From the NCBI GenBank assembly GCA_938037185.1, contig CALHQK010000036.1, positions 1 through 38,811 on the forward strand: a stretch of 38,811 bases of DNA. The letters run 5' to 3'. Made by a program: the position numbers and the translations under genes. The DNA comes from an uncultured Riemerella sp. Lineage in GTDB: Bacteria; Bacteroidota; Bacteroidia; Flavobacteriales; Weeksellaceae. The notes under the pieces were generated by a model. That model had not been told where the DNA came from and searched no databases. It saw only the letters and a program-made list of their open reading frames with translations. Shown here in pieces: positions 24,425-32,860 of the stretch (positions are counted from its first letter, which is position 1; every line of letters starts with the position of its first letter).

Positions 24425-24754
24425 TTATTGATTTTTTGTGATTTGAGTTACTGATTCTATTAATTGGTTCCATGTTTTGTCTAACTCCGCTATGAAAAGT
24501 TCCCCTTTCTCCGTGAGTTTATAATACTTTCTGGGCGGCCCTCCTGTGGATTCTTCCCAGCGGTAAGAGAGGATTTCTGCATTTTTCAGCCTTGTCAGCA
24601 GTGGATAGAGTGTTCCTTCTACTACTTCCATATCGGCTTTTTTCAGCTCCTCCATCAAATCCAAAACATACATCTCTCTTCTCTTGATGAGGCTCAGAAT
24701 ACAAAATTCCAGTATTCCTTTTCTCATCTGCGCTTTAGTGTTTTCGATATTCAT
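24425..24754 (-). CDS. PadR family transcriptional regulator
   Basis: 109 residues, a typical short (subfamily 2) PadR: a winged helix-turn-helix (about 12-85) with the recognition part V-V-E-G-T-L-Y-P-L-L-T-R-L-K-N and the wing E-S-T-G-G-P-P-R-K-Y-Y-K-L-T-E-K-G, then a short C-terminal dimerisation helix. PadR proteins repress their own operon and respond to small ligands or stress. Here it directly precedes the PspC gene, separated by one base, and a palindrome overlaps its promoter, which is consistent with autorepression. The inducing signal is unknown; the operon partner suggests envelope stress. Confidence 0.92.
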   Translation of the reverse strand: MNIENTKAQMRKGILEFCILSLIKRREMYVLDLMEELKKADMEVVEGTLYPLLTRLKNAEILSYRWEESTGGPPRKYYKLTEKGELFIAELDKTWNQLIESVTQITKNQ

Positions 24755-24804
24755 CCTTTGTTCTTTATATAGTTAATGATTGGTGTTCGTCTTATTTTAC
24801 ACCA

Positions 24805-24834
24805 CAAATATACGAACAATAAAGTATTATGCAA
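24805..24834 (-). promoter_or_regulatory. Promoter of the PadR-PspC operon
   Basis: On the minus strand TTG (plus 24832-24834), a 19-base spacer and TATATTTG (plus 24805-24812) match the Bacteroidetes promoter consensus very well. The leader to the ATG at 24754 is about 45 bases. Confidence 0.7.
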
Positions 24835-24837
24835 TAC
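24824..24837. promoter_or_regulatory. Inverted repeat over the -33 element, candidate PadR operator
   Basis: GTATT at 24824-24828 and AATAC at 24833-24837 flank a 4-base centre (ATGC), and the repeat covers the TTG of the PadR promoter. A dimeric repressor bound here would block transcription. Assigning it to PadR is inference. Confidence 0.45.
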
Positions 24838-24874
24838 AAAGTAGTTAAATTTTAAAATAAAATTAATTAAACTA

Positions 24875-24885
24875 CTGATTATCAG
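24875..24885. promoter_or_regulatory. Short inverted repeat upstream of the small lipoprotein gene
   Basis: CTGAT and ATCAG separated by one T form an exact 5-base repeat, 17 bases before the -7 element of the divergent lipoprotein gene. It could be an operator, but short repeats like this arise by chance. Confidence 0.25.
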
Positions 24886-24902
24886 TATTAAAAATATTTC
24901 CT

Positions 24903-24910
24903 TAAATTTG
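24903..24910 (+). promoter_or_regulatory. -7 element for the small Cys-containing lipoprotein gene
   Basis: TAAATTTG matches TAnnTTTG exactly, 18 bases before the ATG at 24929. It also argues against using the earlier ATG at 24908, which overlaps this box. Confidence 0.5.
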
Positions 24911-24928
24911 TTCTTAAATTATATCATT

Positions 24929-25249
24929 ATGAAAAATTCTATTTTCATCTTATCTGCGATGTTTATTTTAGGTGCATGCAGCAGTGATTCAGCTCAAAAA
25001 GCAACAGAAAAAATAAAAAACGTATACAGCGAGGGTCTCCGTAAAACCTTTATAAAAGAAGGCATAAAATCTTGTATCGAAAATTCTGGATTAAAAGAAA
25101 GTGAGGCAAGAGAATATTGCGAATGTGCGATGAATAAGCTTAATGAGAGCCTCAGCAATGATGAAATTGTTGATATATCTATGGACAATTCTCCCAAAGA
25201 TTTGGATGACAGAATAGAAAAAGCGATTTCCAGCTGTATTGGAGAGTAA
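24929..25249 (+). CDS. Small lipoprotein of unknown function
   Basis: 106 residues from the ATG at 24929, where the lipoprotein signal begins cleanly (M-K-N-S-I-F-I-L) with lipobox Cys17 in I-L-G-A-C-S. The mature part has four Cys residues, in K-S-C-I, Y-C-E-C-A and S-S-C-I-G, enough for two disulfides, in a mostly helical acidic domain. The spacing resembles short Bacteroidetes lipoproteins of unknown role that carry a paired E-x-C-x-C motif. It is divergent from the PadR operon and may share its control region. An ATG 21 bases upstream is in frame but overlaps the promoter. Confidence 0.65.
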   Translation: MKNSIFILSAMFILGACSSDSAQKATEKIKNVYSEGLRKTFIKEGIKSCIENSGLKESEAREYCECAMNKLNESLSNDEIVDISMDNSPKDLDDRIEKAISSCIGE

Positions 25250-25284
25250 CTTAAATCAATATTTCTGAACTGAATATAAAAAAA

Positions 25285-25317
25285 ACAGAGGCAAAAAATA
25301 TGTATTTTTGTCTCTGT
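25285..25317 (-). terminator. Intrinsic terminator after yaaA
   Basis: A 13-base stem with one G-T pair (25285-25297 with 25305-25317) is followed on the minus strand by eight T residues. On the plus strand there is no T run, so it mainly serves the minus-strand yaaA unit. Confidence 0.8.
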
Positions 25318-25348
25318 AATATATTAAAGAGTAAGTATTTACAAAATC

Positions 25349-26107
25349 TTACCTCATAAAAACAAGTTTATTCTCTGTGGAAAGTTCATCATTTAGGATA
25401 TATCTCTCTTCGCCAAAGGCTTTCAACTCTTCCAAGGAACGGACATTGTTTTCTGCACAGAAGCGCACCACCAGCCCTCTAGCGTGTTTCGTATAAACCA
25501 CTATGGTTTTAGGCTTTCCCGTTTTCATTTCATAAAAGTCAAAATCAACCACTTGGGCATGGAGTTTTTTACGATTTACTACTTTAAAATATTCATTACT
25601 CGCCAAATTGAGCAGAAGTTCGCCTTCATTCAGCTCAGAATTAAGCTGTTCTGTAATCTTATCCGACCAAAATTCGTATAGATTTTTATACTTATCAAAC
25701 TGAAATTTTCGCCCCATTTCCAGTCGATACAGCATAATGCGGTCAGAAGGTTTCAGCAGACCATACAGCCCCGAAAGCATCCTGTAATGCTCCTGCAGAT
25801 AATCAATCGCCTTTTTATCCAAACTCGGCGCATCCAACCCACGATAAACCTCGCCCGTAAAAGCCAACAAGGCTGGAGCAGATTCGTTTTCGGATGGATT
25901 TTTTTTCCAGTTTTGGTTTCTTTCCCAGTTTTCATCGGCTAATTTTGGAGAAAGCTCCATAAGTTCCGCCAAGAAATTGGGCGTTTTTTCCTTTAAATAA
26001 GATTGAATAAAAACCGAATCCTCTATAAACTGAGGCTCTGTAGGCTTTATAAATTCCGAAGAACCCCCAACTTTCATCAATTTAGCTGGAGAAGTAAGTA
26101 TTTTCAT
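25349..26107 (-). CDS. yaaA: Peroxide stress protein YaaA (DUF328)
   Basis: 252 residues, the full YaaA length. It begins M-K-I-L-T-S-P-A-K-L (the family start is M-x-I-L-x-S-P-A-K) and contains F-T-G-E-V-Y-R-G-L (family F-x-G-x-V-Y-x-G-L), L-S-G-L-Y-G-L-L-K-P, M-G-R-K-F, N-L-A-S-N-E-Y-F-K and the late K-H-A-R-G-L-V-V-R-F. In E. coli YaaA lowers intracellular free iron and limits peroxide damage to DNA and proteins under OxyR control, and the fold has been described as DNA-binding. It starts 21 bases after the YciO-type gene, probably in the same transcript. Confidence 0.93.
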   Translation of the reverse strand: MKILTSPAKLMKVGGSSEFIKPTEPQFIEDSVFIQSYLKEKTPNFLAELMELSPKLADENWERNQNWKKNPSENESAPALLAFTGEVYRGLDAPSLDKKAIDYLQEHYRMLSGLYGLLKPSDRIMLYRLEMGRKFQFDKYKNLYEFWSDKITEQLNSELNEGELLLNLASNEYFKVVNRKKLHAQVVDFDFYEMKTGKPKTIVVYTKHARGLVVRFCAENNVRSLEELKAFGEERYILNDELSTENKLVFMR

Positions 26108-26128
26108 TGCATTAGATTTAATAAAAAC

Positions 26129-26740
26129 TTATAATTCGCCTTTTCCCTGTCGGACAATTTCTGGTATTCCCTGCGTCACATCTACTATCGTAGAAGGCAC
26201 CAGATCTCCCCAGCCGCTATCTATCACGATGTCCACGCTTTTATTGTATTTTTCAGCTATAAGCTCTGGGTCGGTAGAATATTCTATCACTTCATCATCA
26301 TCTTTTATAGAAGTGGAAGCTATTGGGTTGCCGAGACTTTCTACAATCATCTGTGGCACAGAATGATTCGGAACTCGTATTCCTATGGTTTTATGCCCTT
26401 TATAAGCCAAAGGCAAATTTTTATTTGCTTCTAAAATAAAGGTAAAAGCCCCAGGTAGTTTACTTTTCAAAAGTCGGAATGTGGAAGTTTCTATCGGTTT
26501 TGTAAATTCTGACAAGTGGCTCAGGTCATTACATATAATGGTAAAATGAGACTTTTCTAATTTTATTCCTTTCAGCTGGGCTAGTTTTTCCATTGCTTTC
26601 AAGTTATTGATATCACATCCCAGAGCATACACCGTGTCCGATGGATAGACTATCAGCCCTCCTTTTTTCAGGGTTTCCACCACTTCATTTATCTGTCTTT
26701 CCTGTGGATTTTCTGGATGAATTCGTATAATTTTTGCCAT
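26129..26740 (-). CDS. YrdC/Sua5 superfamily protein, YciO-type
   Basis: 203 residues of a single YrdC fold. The N-terminus I-H-P-E-N-P-Q-E-R-Q-I-N and the segments G-G-L-I-V-Y-P-S-D-T-V-Y-A-L-G-C, T-I-G-I-R-V-P-N and V-D-I-V-I-D-S-G-W-G, with a C-terminal I-V-R-Q-G-K-G, align best from memory with E. coli YciO. TsaC/Sua5 enzymes make threonylcarbamoyl-AMP for the t6A modification of tRNA. The loop where TsaC carries a conserved K-x-R-x4-P reads L-K-G-I-K-L-E-K-S, so activity as a full TsaC is uncertain. A -7 element lies 20 bases upstream. Confidence 0.82.
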   Translation of the reverse strand: MAKIIRIHPENPQERQINEVVETLKKGGLIVYPSDTVYALGCDINNLKAMEKLAQLKGIKLEKSHFTIICNDLSHLSEFTKPIETSTFRLLKSKLPGAFTFILEANKNLPLAYKGHKTIGIRVPNHSVPQMIVESLGNPIASTSIKDDDEVIEYSTDPELIAEKYNKSVDIVIDSGWGDLVPSTIVDVTQGIPEIVRQGKGEL

Positions 26741-26759
26741 TTGGATTTAATATTTTTTG

Positions 26760-26767
26760 CAAAGTTA
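26760..26767 (-). promoter_or_regulatory. -7 element for the YciO-type/yaaA unit
   Basis: On the minus strand this reads TAACTTTG, an exact TAnnTTTG match. The region where a -33 element would lie overlaps the efflux-operon terminator. Confidence 0.45.
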
Positions 26768-26783
26768 AACTTTCTTAAATGAA

Positions 26784-26812
26784 AAACCACATAAATCAAA
26801 TCTATGTGGTTT
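26784..26812 (-). terminator. Intrinsic terminator of the RND efflux operon
   Basis: A 10-base stem AAACCACATA (26784-26793) pairs with 26803-26812 over a 9-base loop and is followed by T residues on the minus strand, 32 bases past the last efflux gene. Confidence 0.75.
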
Positions 26813-26843
26813 CTCTGTTTTTAAATTAAACTTTATTGTCTTT

Positions 26844-28259
26844 TTATTTCCAGCCTCCTCCGAGAGCTTTATAAAGGTCTATGATGGCTTTCATCTGGTT
26901 GTATTCTGCATTTACTATGTTCAGTTCTGCATTCAGGCTGTTTACACTTGCATTGATTACTTCTAGATAATTCGCCATACCATACCTCATCAGTTCTTCA
27001 GAGTATTCTTCGGCTTTTTTATAAGTTTCTAACTCTTTCTTTTTCAATGAAATAAACTGCTGCTGAGCCGTATAAGTATTCATCGCATTAGAAACCTGCT
27101 GACTGGCAGTGAGCACCGCTTTTTTAAAGTTAAGATAAGCTTTTTCCTTATTGGCAAGGCTTACTTCGTATTGAGTTTTGATTTGTCTCTTATTAAAAAT
27201 CGGCTGCAAAATTCCCGCTGCCACCGATGCAAAGAGCGAATGAGCATTAAAGAAATTCTCCAAATGCATCGTCTGGAAACCTCCCGAAGCACTGCTCAAT
27301 CTGAGCGATGGATAAAACGAAGCTTTGGCTACATTCGTGAGCTCAAATGCTTGGATAAGGTTGTATTCTGCCGCCATAATATCAGGTCTGTTGGACAAAA
27401 GCTGGGCAGGATATCCCAAAGCAAAATCCGCTGGAAGCACCTGTTCTGTGAGTTTTCCACGCTCTATCTGTCTTGGCGCCTCTCCCAAAAGTATGCTGAG
27501 TGAATTTTCTAAAATAGAAATCTGATTATCCAGCGTAACCAACTGAGATTCAGCATTTATAGAAATAGCTTCACTTTGTTTCACTGCCACTTCGGTAAGG
27601 GAGCCTGCTTCTTTCAGAGCTTTGGTAACTTCCAGATTTTTATTTCTAAGTTCTATCGTGTTCGTTACCACTCTTTTCTGTTCATCCAAAGCCAAAAGTT
27701 GATAGTATACCGATGCCACAGACGCCACCAAATCTGTCTTCACTGACTGATGAGTCGCTACTGCACTCAGATAAGCCGCCTCCTGAGCCCTTTTCCCTGA
27801 CATATATGAACCGCCAAGGTTGTATTCCCAGCTTAAACTTGCACTAAGGTCAAACTGGTTAATATAAGTTCTATCCGTAGAAAATCTCCCCGAATAAGAG
27901 TTGAGAGACGGCGTTTGGAAAGAATAATTAGCCCCGACACTCAGCGTGGGAAGAATTCCCTGTTTCTGCTGTTTTAGATAGGCCTCAGCAGAGATGATAT
28001 TCTGCTGGGCTATTCTGATGTCCAGATTATTCTCCAAGGCCTTAGAGATATAGCCCTGAAGATGTGTATCTGTAAATATCTCCTTCCAAGACTTAGCCGC
28101 TATAGATGTGCTGTCCGCAGGAAGCTGATCCGTTCTATAAATCATGTCTTTCTCTATATCGGCTGGTCGCTGGTATTTCTGCTGAGTGCCGCAGGAAACC
28201 ACCAACGCACCTAAACCGATGCCAAGACCTATATTTTTAATATTTAATTTATTAAACAT
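26844..28259 (-). CDS. RND efflux outer-membrane channel (TolC/OprM family)
   Basis: 471 residues with lipobox Cys23 (L-V-V-S-C-G). The two structural repeats of the outer-membrane factor family are seen, with long Ala/Gln/Glu-rich helices (about 95-250 and 300-465) and the typical strands G-A-N-Y-S-F and S-L-R-L-S-S-A. The protein would trimerise to form a channel across the outer membrane and periplasm. It is the third gene of the adaptor-pump-channel operon, 16 bases after the pump, which fixes its role as efflux partner rather than as a TolC for protein export. Confidence 0.93.
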   Translation of the reverse strand: MFNKLNIKNIGLGIGLGALVVSCGTQQKYQRPADIEKDMIYRTDQLPADSTSIAAKSWKEIFTDTHLQGYISKALENNLDIRIAQQNIISAEAYLKQQKQGILPTLSVGANYSFQTPSLNSYSGRFSTDRTYINQFDLSASLSWEYNLGGSYMSGKRAQEAAYLSAVATHQSVKTDLVASVASVYYQLLALDEQKRVVTNTIELRNKNLEVTKALKEAGSLTEVAVKQSEAISINAESQLVTLDNQISILENSLSILLGEAPRQIERGKLTEQVLPADFALGYPAQLLSNRPDIMAAEYNLIQAFELTNVAKASFYPSLRLSSASGGFQTMHLENFFNAHSLFASVAAGILQPIFNKRQIKTQYEVSLANKEKAYLNFKKAVLTASQQVSNAMNTYTAQQQFISLKKKELETYKKAEEYSEELMRYGMANYLEVINASVNSLNAELNIVNAEYNQMKAIIDLYKALGGGWK

Positions 28260-28275
28260 TTTTCGTTATTTTTTA

Positions 28276-31200
28276 TTAAAGCTCTTCTTTATCTTCAAAT
28301 TTTATTGGCTTTACTTTCTCCTGTAAATATTGGAAAACTACAAACAGTACAGGAATAACCAACAAGCCTACAAATGTCCCTATCAGAAGTCCCGCAGCCG
28401 CACCTGTAGCGATAGAACGGTTACCAATATACCCAATTCCAGTAGATGTAATCAAAGGAACCAGACCTAAGATAAAAGCAAATGAAGTCATCAGAATAGG
28501 TCTAAGACGGTCTTTGGAAGCCAATAATGCCGCTTGGACAATGTTGTCTCCTCGCATTCTTCTCTGCACTGCAAATTCCACAATCAAAATCGCATTCTTC
28601 GCCAAAAGTCCTACGAGCATGATTAGTGCAATTTGGAAATAAATATTGTTTTCCAATCCAGCCAAATTCTGTCCAAGAAACGCTCCCATGATACCAATAG
28701 GCAAAGAGAAAATAATTACCAACGGCAGGATATAACTCTCATACTGAGCCGATAAGAAGAAATATACAAACAATAAACTCAATCCGAAAATCATCACTGT
28801 TTGAGAACTAGCATTCGCCTCTTCTCTGGATAGTCCTGTGAAATCAATACCATAGCTTGATGGCAATGTCTGTGCTGCCACCTCACGAACAGCATTCATC
28901 GCATCACCTGTACTATACCCTACTGCATTAGCACTATTAATGCTCGCAGAAGAGTAAAGATTGTGTCTTTTCAAAGATTGAGGACCATACACTCTTTCCA
29001 ATGAAACAAACTGAGAAACAGGTGTCATCGCTCCAGTCGATGTTCTTACATACATTTTACTCAAATCCTCCACACTATTTCTGCTATTAGGAAGCGCCTG
29101 AACCATAACTCTAAACTGCTTACCATATTTAGTGAAATCCGCTGCATAAATTCCTCCTATGTATCCCTGCATCGTATTGATAATAGAGCTCACCGTAATA
29201 CCAGATTCTTTCGCCTTCGCTACATTGATGGTCATTTCATACTGAGGATAATTGGTATTAAATGATGTTTGGGCATACTGTATTTCAGGGCGTTTCATGA
29301 GTTCTCCCAAAAATTGCTGAGTGTTTTTAGCCAATGTTTCAGAGTCTCCTCCTTCTTTATCCAAAAGCTCAAAACTTATCCCTGAACTTGTCCCATACCC
29401 TGGGATACTCGGCGGTTGGAAGAAAATCACTTTTGCTTCTGTAAAATCACTAACTAAACCAAATAATTTTTTAGTAATTTCCTCCGCACTTTGCCCTTTA
29501 TTTTTAGTTCTCTCTTCGAAAGGCTTCAGCAGGACAAATCCTAAGGCATTGTTACTACCTGCTCCAGACATGATACTATTCCCTGCCACTATAGTCACAT
29601 CTTCTATTCCTTCCACTCCTTTTACTCTTTTCTGAACTTCTTTTGCAAGGTTAAAAGTTCTCTCCATAGATGCCCCTGGTGCCAGCTCTATATTCATCAT
29701 CACAAATCCTCTATCTTCTGTCGGCACAAAACCTGACTTCATCGTAGAATTTGCCCAATAAAGTATACCCCCAGAGATGGCAAATACTGCCACTACCAGC
29801 CATTTTTTCTTTACAAAAATCTCTACTACTTTGATGTAGCGAACTGTAACAGCTTCAAAAGCAATATTAAATTTCTCAAAAAATCTTCCTAAAAATCCTT
29901 TTTTGTTGTGCTCTTCATTATTATGAACTTTTAGCAACAATGCACAAAGCATCGGGCTGAGAGTCAATGCATTCACTGCTGAAATAAAAATGGAAATCAC
30001 CATCGTCAATCCAAACTGTTGGTAGAAAACTCCCGTAGGCCCAGAAATAAAGGACACTGGAATGAAAATAGCACCCATTACTAATGTGATGGAAATCAAT
30101 GAAGCAGTGATTTCGCTCATCGCCTCTTCGGCTGCTATTTTCGTGCTTTTTGCTCCTCTTTCTAATTTGGCATGGACGGCTTCCACCACCACTATGGCAT
30201 CATCCACCACAATACCAATCGCCAACACTAACGCAAACAATGTCAGCAAGTTAATAGAATACCCCAATAAATTTAGGAAAAAGAATGTTCCCACGATAGA
30301 AACAGGCACGGCTATGGCTGGAATCAATGTAGAACGAAGGTCCTGCAGGAAAATATACACCACTAAAAACACCAAAATAAAGGCTTCTATCAATGTGCTG
30401 ATTACACTGCTGATGGATGCAGATAGGAATTCGCTGGTGTCCATATTAAACACATATTTGATTCCTTTCGGCATTGATTTTTCGTTTTCTTTTAGGTAGG
30501 CTTTTACATTCGTTAAGATTTCCTGAGCATTAGACCCTGGTGTCTGGTTAATCGCAAATGCCACAGAAGGATAATCTCCTTTCTGTCCTTCGGTAATATA
30601 GGATAAAGCTGCAAGCTCTACTTTTGCTACATCTTTTAGACGAAGATACTGCCCGTTTCCTATTGCTTTTATGATGATATCATCATATTGTTCTTTTTCG
30701 TTAAATTTCCCTTTGTATCGGATTATATACTCAAATGCATTACCATTATTCTGCCCCAGCTGTCCTGCCGCAGCCTCCAAACTCTGCTCTGCTAATGCAG
30801 CTGTAATATCCGACGGCATCAAACCATAATTTGCCATTTTCTCTGGGTCAAGCCAAATTCTCATAGAATAGTTCTTCCCTCCGAAAATATTCACATCCCC
30901 TATTCCATTTATCCTTTTAAGGGCTGGAACAATGCTAATATTCAGATAGTTATTAATGAAAACATCATCATAATCAGGATTTTCTGAATAAAAAGCCAAA
31001 AACGCCAATGAACTAGTCTGCTGTTTCTGGGTAGTAACCCCCGCACGCGTAACCTCTGATGGCAGAAGAGATGATGCTCTATTCACTCTGTTCTGCACAT
31101 TCACCGTCGCGATATCTGGGTCTACTCCTTGTTTGAAAACTACATTTATCGATGCTGAACCACTATTGGTCGCTGTAGAAGAGATGTAGTCCATACCTTC

Positions 31201-31416
31201 CACCCCATTGATTTGTTCCTCTAATGGGATAATCACACTTTTCATTACCGTTTCGGCATTCGCCCCTGTATAATTTGCGGAAACCATAACGGTAGGCGGT
31301 GCGATATCTGGATACTGTGTCACGGGAAGAGAAACAATCCCCAAAACACCCAATATCACTATTATAATTGATATAACCGTGGATAAAACCGGACGGTTAA
31401 TAAACATTTTTATCAT
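28276..31416 (-). CDS. RND multidrug efflux pump, inner-membrane subunit (HAE1, AcrB-like)
   Basis: 1046 residues, the canonical HAE1 length. Two homologous halves each have one N-terminal helix, a large periplasmic domain and a group of transmembrane helices. The start M-I-K-M-F-I-N-R-P is typical. The proton relay is visible: the Asp pair in helix 4 (G-I-V-V-D-D-A-I-V-V-V-E, about residue 405) and the Lys in helix 10 (G-L-L-A-K-N-A-I-L-I-V-E-F). The porter segment G-I-G-D-V-N-I-F-G and the late R-P-I-L-M-T-S-F-A also fit. The trimer exports drugs, bile salts or dyes using the proton gradient. It starts 1 base after the adaptor gene. Confidence 0.96.
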   Translation of the reverse strand: MIKMFINRPVLSTVISIIIVILGVLGIVSLPVTQYPDIAPPTVMVSANYTGANAETVMKSVIIPLEEQINGVEGMDYISSTATNSGSASINVVFKQGVDPDIATVNVQNRVNRASSLLPSEVTRAGVTTQKQQTSSLAFLAFYSENPDYDDVFINNYLNISIVPALKRINGIGDVNIFGGKNYSMRIWLDPEKMANYGLMPSDITAALAEQSLEAAAGQLGQNNGNAFEYIIRYKGKFNEKEQYDDIIIKAIGNGQYLRLKDVAKVELAALSYITEGQKGDYPSVAFAINQTPGSNAQEILTNVKAYLKENEKSMPKGIKYVFNMDTSEFLSASISSVISTLIEAFILVFLVVYIFLQDLRSTLIPAIAVPVSIVGTFFFLNLLGYSINLLTLFALVLAIGIVVDDAIVVVEAVHAKLERGAKSTKIAAEEAMSEITASLISITLVMGAIFIPVSFISGPTGVFYQQFGLTMVISIFISAVNALTLSPMLCALLLKVHNNEEHNKKGFLGRFFEKFNIAFEAVTVRYIKVVEIFVKKKWLVVAVFAISGGILYWANSTMKSGFVPTEDRGFVMMNIELAPGASMERTFNLAKEVQKRVKGVEGIEDVTIVAGNSIMSGAGSNNALGFVLLKPFEERTKNKGQSAEEITKKLFGLVSDFTEAKVIFFQPPSIPGYGTSSGISFELLDKEGGDSETLAKNTQQFLGELMKRPEIQYAQTSFNTNYPQYEMTINVAKAKESGITVSSIINTMQGYIGGIYAADFTKYGKQFRVMVQALPNSRNSVEDLSKMYVRTSTGAMTPVSQFVSLERVYGPQSLKRHNLYSSASINSANAVGYSTGDAMNAVREVAAQTLPSSYGIDFTGLSREEANASSQTVMIFGLSLLFVYFFLSAQYESYILPLVIIFSLPIGIMGAFLGQNLAGLENNIYFQIALIMLVGLLAKNAILIVEFAVQRRMRGDNIVQAALLASKDRLRPILMTSFAFILGLVPLITSTGIGYIGNRSIATGAAAGLLIGTFVGLLVIPVLFVVFQYLQEKVKPIKFEDKEEL

Positions 31417-31417
31417 A

Positions 31418-32623
31418 TTAGAAAATTGGTTTTATTGCTTGTACTAAACTGTCTAGACTTACTTGTTTAGGTTTAATTTCTGTTTCTGGTTTTAGAGAAG
31501 CCACTCCTTGAGCCACTATCTTGTCTCCCTTTTTCAGTCCATCTTCTACGATAATCATATTGTTTACACGGTCAGTAACCTTTACTATCACATTATTTAC
31601 TATATTTTTTTCTCCTACTTTATAGGCGTATACGAATCCCTGCTGTTCGTAAGTCGCTGATTCTGGGATTACTGTCGCATTGTCATAGTATTTAGGAATT
31701 CTCACTTTTCCGCTGTTCCCGTTGCTCAGAAGCCCTGATGCATTATTAAACAAAACTCTAAACTGAATAGTCCCTGTCGCAGCATCTATCTGCCCTGTAA
31801 CGGTCTGGATTTTACCCTTTTCCGAATAGACTTCCCCATTTGCTAAAACAAGCTCCACAGGAGGCGCATTTTTAATTTTTTCTGCAAGAGTAGCTCCTTT
31901 TTCAAACTTTAAGAAGTTTAAATAATCTTTTTCGTTCAAAGAGAAATAAACGAACAACTCACGAGTATCCGAAACTGTAGTAATAGGCGTAGCATCAGTA
32001 GGACCTACCAAACTCCCCTCACGGAAGTTGATTTTCCCCACCACACCGCTTATAGGAGCACGAATTATGGAATAATCTACATTCGCCTGAGCACTCTTAT
32101 AAGTTGCCACAGACTGCTGCTGCTGTGCCTGTGCCTGCTTCAGCTGTGCCTGTGCTCTCAGCAAATTAGCATTAGCTGTTTCCAGCTGCACAGAACTTAC
32201 CACTCCTTTCTCTACAAGAGGTTTTAGTTTATTAACCTCCACTTGGGCAGCATTTACCGATGCCTGAGCCGCAGCTACAGCTGCCTGAGCCGAACCGATG
32301 CCTGATTTAGCCGCCAAAGCAGTTTCGGTAGTAGAATTAGTTTCCAAAGTAAAAAGCGGCTGCCCTGCCTGAACATATTGACCCTCATCTACTAAAACTT
32401 TGGTGATATATCCTTGTATTTTAGCTCTCACATTGTTATTGACTTTCCCCATAATATTAGCAGGAAATTCAAAATAACCTGTAAGTGATTTTTCTTGTAC
32501 TTCCACCACAGGATAGGTCTTTACAGTGTTTCCCTGAGGCTGGTTTCCTCCATTGGAACCAGAACAGTTCCACAAAAATATCATTAGAGATAATGAAGCT
32601 CCAATTTGCTTAATTTTTATCAT
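31418..32623 (-). CDS. RND efflux periplasmic adaptor lipoprotein (AcrA-like)
   Basis: 401 residues with lipobox Cys20 (L-W-N-C-S-G), anchoring it to the inner membrane. Standard adaptor layout: lipoyl halves flanking an Ala/Gln-rich coiled-coil hairpin (about 105-185, with A-Q-A-A-V-A-A-A-Q-A and a Q-Q-Q-Q tract), a beta-barrel part (I-I-R-A-P-I-S-G-V-V-G-K-I near 190) and a membrane-proximal domain. It links the pump to the outer-membrane channel. First gene of the operon. The 237-base gap upstream contains no regulator gene, so control is probably by a distant factor or by global stress. Confidence 0.94.
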   Translation of the reverse strand: MIKIKQIGASLSLMIFLWNCSGSNGGNQPQGNTVKTYPVVEVQEKSLTGYFEFPANIMGKVNNNVRAKIQGYITKVLVDEGQYVQAGQPLFTLETNSTTETALAAKSGIGSAQAAVAAAQASVNAAQVEVNKLKPLVEKGVVSSVQLETANANLLRAQAQLKQAQAQQQQSVATYKSAQANVDYSIIRAPISGVVGKINFREGSLVGPTDATPITTVSDTRELFVYFSLNEKDYLNFLKFEKGATLAEKIKNAPPVELVLANGEVYSEKGKIQTVTGQIDAATGTIQFRVLFNNASGLLSNGNSGKVRIPKYYDNATVIPESATYEQQGFVYAYKVGEKNIVNNVIVKVTDRVNNMIIVEDGLKKGDKIVAQGVASLKPETEIKPKQVSLDSLVQAIKPIF

Positions 32624-32664
32624 AATTTATCAATTTTTTTTAATTAATAGTAAAAAAAGAGTAA

Positions 32665-32686
32665 GCACCTATGCCATTTTAGGTGC
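32665..32686. promoter_or_regulatory. Inverted repeats in the efflux operon leader region
   Basis: GCACCT (32665-32670) pairs with AGGTGC (32681-32686). A second repeat, GTTTTC/GAAAAC, sits at 32706-32726. Both lie within about 105 bases upstream of the adaptor start. They are candidate operators or a leader hairpin. I could not place a convincing TAnnTTTG box in this gap. Confidence 0.3.
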
Positions 32687-32860
32687 GTAAAAAGGGTATA
32701 GCCAAGTTTTCATTTCTTACGAAAACAAGAACTACTCAAAAAAGTAATTATTTTTGGAAAAAATAAGGCTGATATATTTAGTATCATAAATAATCAAAAT
32801 CTTGTTCTTTAGATTAAACTAAAGCCTTAAAGTTAAATTTCCTTTTGGATTTTTTTTAAT

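Noticed and set aside
30062..30499. Plus-strand 145-codon frame inside the RND pump gene
   Set aside because: It is the antisense of a 1046-residue well-conserved pump; no independent evidence of coding.
32624..32860. Possible TAnnTTTG promoter for the efflux operon
   Set aside because: Only words with several mismatches or wrong spacing were found on the minus strand, so no promoter was called.
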